Assembly (NCBI RefSeq): GCF_008014675.1
Contig: NZ_VOXD01000015.1
Location: forward strand, 26,096 to 90,095
From: Neolewinella aurantiaca
GTDB lineage: Bacteria > Bacteroidota > Bacteroidia > Chitinophagales > Saprospiraceae
Length of the DNA stretch: 64,000 nucleotides
Reading direction: 5' to 3'
Positions 60,731-64,000 of the stretch are shown in pieces. The notes beneath the pieces are model-generated. The model saw nothing but the letters and a program-made list of their open reading frames with translations, was not told where the DNA came from and did no database searches. The translations under genes were made by a program, and so were the position numbers. The number at the start of each line of letters is the position of its first letter. Position 1 is the stretch's first letter.

Positions 60731-62361
60731 ACGCAGCAACGCACGAAACCTCAGAGCGCTCAACCAAATCAGCCCCCCAGGGTAAGCTCCACGTAGTCTT
60801 CTGGAACAACACCGACCAGCTTACCGCCGTCAAAGAACTCGTCGTCCAGCTCGGCTACCTCCGCAAAGACCAAATCGCCACCATCTCCCGCAGCCACTAC
60901 AACCGCGGCGAAGCAGATGCCCTCGATGATATCATCTCCCGCCAAAAAATCAAACCATCCATCAAACTCCTCTTCTGCACCTGCCTGATCAGCGAAGGCG
61001 TCAACATCAAAAACCGCAACGTCGGCCGCATCTTCACTGTCGGTCTTCGCGATGAAGACACCTTCCGACAGTTCATCGCCCGCTTCCGGAAAATGAAGGT
61101 CGTCAACGTCTTCTCCATCCTGCCCACCGAACGAAACCTCCTGCCAGATTTCTTCCCCTTCGCCGACGAAGAACTCATCAACAACCTCGAATTAGCCGAA
61201 CTCCAGGCCCGCCAGCTCCGGCGCAGCAAAAAACGCTGGCAAAACGAATACCCTGCCGAAGACCTTCCTTTCATCACCAACATCGAGCAGAGCAACAACT
61301 ACCAGTACCGGAACCACCTCCTCAACCTCGCTTACCAGCACGATAAGGAATGGATCCCTGATCCCCTACACGTACTCGCCGCAATCCACGGACGAAAGGT
61401 CGCCTCCGCCAACAACTGTTACTTCTATACCCGCCTCCGGGCCGTTGGCTTCACCATCCTCCGCGTCAAAAATAAACCATCCGCCGACCCGGTCAAGGAT
61501 GCTGTCTCCAAAGCTGGCCAGACCCAAAAAGAAGAACGAAAGGCCTTCCACAAAGCACTCATAGAAGACCTCCTTCACCATCCCGCCCCTGTTATAAACG
61601 CCCTCTTCCTCTGGTACGCCGAACAGGGCAACCGCCATGGCCGCGCCAACCTCCAGCAACTAACTCCCAAACTCCTCGACAACGTCCAGGGAGCCACCGG
61701 AGCCCAATACCTTTCACAACACCGACGACGATGGGACGAGAAAGCCCGCACCCACATTCTTCGCTACTGCCGCCTCTTCGCCCTCGGCGTCACCGACAAA
61801 GAACATTTCCTCAACCTATCGCCTGCAGAATTTAACCACCAGTTCAGGGCCGCTAAATTTCACTTCGAACAGCAACTCTTCAACGACCCCAAAACTCGCA
61901 AACTCATGAAATCTGAACACAAGGAAGAAGTCCGCATCAAAAAGCACATCGCCCAACATCTGGCGCTCAATTTGCAAAACACAAATTCCGGAACTGAAGA
62001 AAATAAGGGCGCTAACGCAGGTGCCAAAATGGTTGGACGAGCATTGGTAGAACGCCTCAAACCCTTGCTTCTGGTCTCAAAAAAACCTCTTCTTCCCGCC
62101 AGATCAGCCCGCCCCCCTCTCATTGCAAAAAAACGCCGGCTTTCAGAACCTGAAGGCCTGATCGACCTCCTTGGCCTCTCCCCCGCCCGCGCCATCAACC
62201 TCGTCCGAAATATCACCCATTGTACCGTCGAAGGCTCCGGCCGCTACCGCACCATCACTATCCACGCCGCCTTCACCAACGACAACCCGCCGCCCCTGGC
62301 CGCCGCAGCCAACAACCTACTCGCTGACCCAGCTAAGATCCTCCCCCTCCTCGCAGCTTGA

Positions 62362-63049
62362 TCCTGACAACTTAAGAGCAGATAGCTTGCACTTTAGCTG
62401 CCAGTTACAGATATCCTCTTACCCGCACCAGAGGGGCTCGCCCCCTTCTCTCGACCTCTCGCTTCTTGCTATCGGAGCCAGCCTCCTATACCAACGAATT
62501 GCTCTACCCCCACCAGAGCATAAGCCTATCTCCTGGCCATAAGCTTCCCTTCTCTCGTACTGGAGGGGCTCGCCTCCTCCCGCTCTTTAAAGCCGGAACC
62601 ACCCGCAAAAACGAATTCACGCAAGACTATATAAGACAAACGTGAACTCAGACCCCACCCGGGGTCAACTCCCATTAACCCCAGGTAACAAAGTCGGCGC
62701 AGTCGACGAGAGAGCCTGGCGATGCTACGTCAACGAACAGACCCAAACCTCCACGATTCTTTCACAGAAGCACGAACGGAGTGAACTTCCACGTCTGCCC
62801 TCTCCAGCCCAGCGGTTTGGAGAGCGGCCGGGAAGAGAGGGCTTAACCACCCGCAAAAACGAATTCACGCAAGACTATACAAGACAAACGTGAACTCAGA
62901 CCCCAACGGGGTCAACCCCCTTTAACCCCAGGTGACAAAGTCGGCGCAGTCGACGAGAGAACCTGGGGGATGCAACGCCAACGAGCAGCCCCTAGCCTCC
63001 CCGACCACAAAACAACACTCATCCTTCACTGCCAATCACCTCCTCCACT
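62362..63049. repeat. Repeat-filled intergenic region, 248-bp duplication
   Basis: A block starting ACCCGCAAAAACGAATTCAC occurs at about 62599 and 62847, and both are followed by the GACCCC repeat (62651, 62899), giving a 248-bp period. Between them is a diverged CTCTCC…GGAGAG palindrome (about 62800-62840). Before the block, 62430-62580 has GGAGGGGCTCGCC-type scraps. No gene recognised. Confidence 0.8.
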
Positions 63050-63562
63050 ATGCAATCCTCCCTCCTACCCTTTCTCCTCCTCTGCTCATTCTTCCACCCC
63101 TGGGCACCAGGAGACCTGCCCGCCCAGCGCCAGGCCACAATCTACACCGGCAACCAAGACCCCATCTGCTTCGACGCCAACCGCTACCAAAAACAACACG
63201 TGGAATCATACCCCATCCTTCAGTTCCTCGGCGCACGCTGCGCCGAAACCACCAAAACCACCGCCACCCGCGGCCTATTCCGCTTCAAAGACGCCCACCC
63301 CCACTACCCCGAGTACCAGCGCCTCCCCCTCGATGTCTACTTCCAACCAAAAGGCGAACCTCTCGAAGAACTCTACCACATCAACACCGGCTCCGCAGCC
63401 TACCATATCACCCTACCCATGCGCTACGAAGGCACCTACTACGTCGTCATCCGCGACCAAACCAAACCCTCCGTCCTAATCGTCAACTCCGTCACCCTCG
63501 AAGCCGAATTCCGACGCTGCTGCGCCATCACCGAGTCCATCATCCCAAAATACAAAAACTAA
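63050..63562 (+). CDS. Exported protein of unknown function
   Basis: 170 residues. Signal peptide MQSSLLPFLLLCSFFHPWAPG. Beta-rich body: YTGNQDPICFDANRYQ, CAETTKTTATRGLFRF, LPLDVYFQPKGEPLEELYHI, YHITLPMRYEGTYYVVIRD, VLIVNSVTLEAEFRRCC. Four Cys may pair. No family recognised. Confidence 0.55.
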   Translation: MQSSLLPFLLLCSFFHPWAPGDLPAQRQATIYTGNQDPICFDANRYQKQHVESYPILQFLGARCAETTKTTATRGLFRFKDAHPHYPEYQRLPLDVYFQPKGEPLEELYHINTGSAAYHITLPMRYEGTYYVVIRDQTKPSVLIVNSVTLEAEFRRCCAITESIIPKYKN

Positions 63563-63847
63563 CCCCCAGGGCCGGAGGCCCGCCTCTCGTGGCGATGGGG
63601 TTTACCCCTTCCTTTTCGTTGAGACAGGATTCACACCCATCATCTTCCTTACGACGGGATTCACCCCATTCATCCTCGTTACCACCACCAGACTATTCTG
63701 CTGTTTTTATCTGAGTTTATTTTGTTTTGCAGCTCCGCCCAAGGGTGTTGGGAATCCCGGAGCATTTAGAAGGGCCGCCCCCATCCGATTGGGAAGCGGC
63801 CCTTCCCTTTTCGCCCCCCGCTGCGCCATCCCCCCCTCACCCCCCTC
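63563..63847. other. Gene-free stretch with short tandem lines
   Basis: A degenerate unit (GATGGGGTTTACCCCTTCCTTTTCGTTGAG; GACAGGATTCACACCC; GACGGGATTCACCCC; as fragments) is repeated about three times at 63594-63690. No coding region recognised. Confidence 0.5.
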
Positions 63848-64000
63848 GACCCCAACGGGGTCAAACCTCCCTAACCCCGGGTACAGCAAGACGCGAAGCG
63901 ACGAGCGGAACCCGGGACCCTTCACCACCGCCACTCACACACCCTACCGACCCCAACGGGGTCAAACCTCCTTAACCCCGGCTGCAGCAAGTCGCAACGC
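63848..64000. repeat. GACCCC two-hairpin repeats, two copies
   Basis: GACCCCAACGGGGTCAAACC at 63848 and again at 63949, each followed by an AACCCCGG…CCGGG stem; the second is cut by the window end. Same family as 55833-55903. Confidence 0.85.

Larger units (their letters stand above)
58642..62361 (+). pseudogene. Toprim-like (DUF3854)/DEAH-helicase protein with amber stop
   Basis: One frame of 1240 codons, broken only by TAG at 58888-58890. Before it: MPSPDRSGG … YFLSRLATIGIKTDQAQAYGL; after it: a Toprim-like part (YREKKTGGLIVFPEGYFKAAALDVAGIEAVAFLG, in blocks, and DTIYMLYDADALN). Then an SF2 helicase core: APTGSGKTTF, IVCTYDTI, LLVIDEAHNL, VLLSGTM, CTCLISEGVNI, FRQFIARFRKM. Three repeat insertions lie in frame at 59327-59430, 59590-59696 and 60659-60730. 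The most likely product is a replication helicase-primase of an integrative element. If the amber is a true stop, internal initiation (ATG 59239) would give a 1040-residue protein. Confidence 0.72.

Noticed and set aside
63594-63690. Possible CRISPR-like short repeats
   Set aside because: Only about three degenerate units, without constant-length spacers or cas genes nearby.
62971-63714. Pro/Arg- and Pro/Thr-rich overlapping frames
   Set aside because: They are other-frame readings of the exported protein gene at 63050 and of repeats; no signal or motif supports them.

Overview
The window reads as chromosomal or integrated-element DNA from a member of the Bacteroidota, most likely a Saprospiria/Lewinella-like marine bacterium. 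The taxon is an inference. It rests on a type IX secretion (T9SS) C-terminal sorting domain protein (11829-13541), Bacteroidota-restricted small families (HYC_CC_PP, DUF6660, DUF6503, DUF6876), CusA-TolC fusions and the absence of strong Shine-Dalgarno sites. No rRNA, tRNA or CRISPR array was found.

Layout. (1) 1-9.8 kb is a mobile-element graveyard: three decayed tails of an ArdC-like antirestriction protein, two KilA-N genes (one with an internal amber stop and an extra palindromic insert), a ribbon-helix-helix protein, two DnaQ-like exonuclease relatives that have lost key residues, and a three-level nest of insertion sequences (IS5-type containing ISKra4-type containing IS4-type, each with recognisable ends and target duplications). 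The outer element abuts the stump of a DNA methyltransferase, which in turn meets a broken DUF6876 gene. (2) 9.8-15.5 kb holds two copies of a ~78-nt candidate structured RNA, small unknown genes, a secreted T9SS cargo protein and an RloA-RloB defence locus whose rloB is fused in frame to an RHS-repeat fragment. (3) 15.6-49.6 kb is a large metal-homeostasis island. The plus-strand half (16.6-26.4 kb) is a Czc-like zinc/cobalt/cadmium efflux operon: DUF6660, RND pump fused to its own outer-membrane channel, His-rich adaptor, HMA-CDF transporter, P1B-4 ATPase, DUF3703. The minus-strand half (49.6-28.1 kb) is a copper/silver island: HYC_CC_PP, CusA, CusC, CusB with metal-binding and DUF3347 ends, metal-binding lipoproteins, MerP-like chaperones, two AraC regulators carrying HMA-like N-termini, DUF3347 and DUF305 proteins, a multicopper oxidase fused to a CopB-type barrel, an ion channel, and CPH and CPC P-type ATPases. 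(4) 49.9-55.2 kb carries a 1244-residue STAND-type NTPase with an N-terminal nuclease-like domain, a probable antiviral sensor, beside an unknown gene split by TGA. (5) 55.3-64 kb is a repeat-dense accessory region: a 299-bp tandem duplication, a TolC-like half protein, two ribbon-helix-helix proteins, a Toprim-like/DEAH-helicase replication protein carrying three in-frame repeat insertions and an amber stop, and many copies of palindromic repeats.

How it works together. The metal genes form a full route: cytosolic Cu(I) exported by CopA and CopB ATPases, periplasmic binding by HMA, HMBD, DUF3347 and DUF305 proteins, oxidation by the multicopper oxidase, and trans-envelope export by CusABC, probably under the control of the HMA-AraC regulators. 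The surrounding DNA is mobile and eroding. Short repeat families are spread through both islands and are tolerated inside reading frames, which is the most unusual global property of the window.
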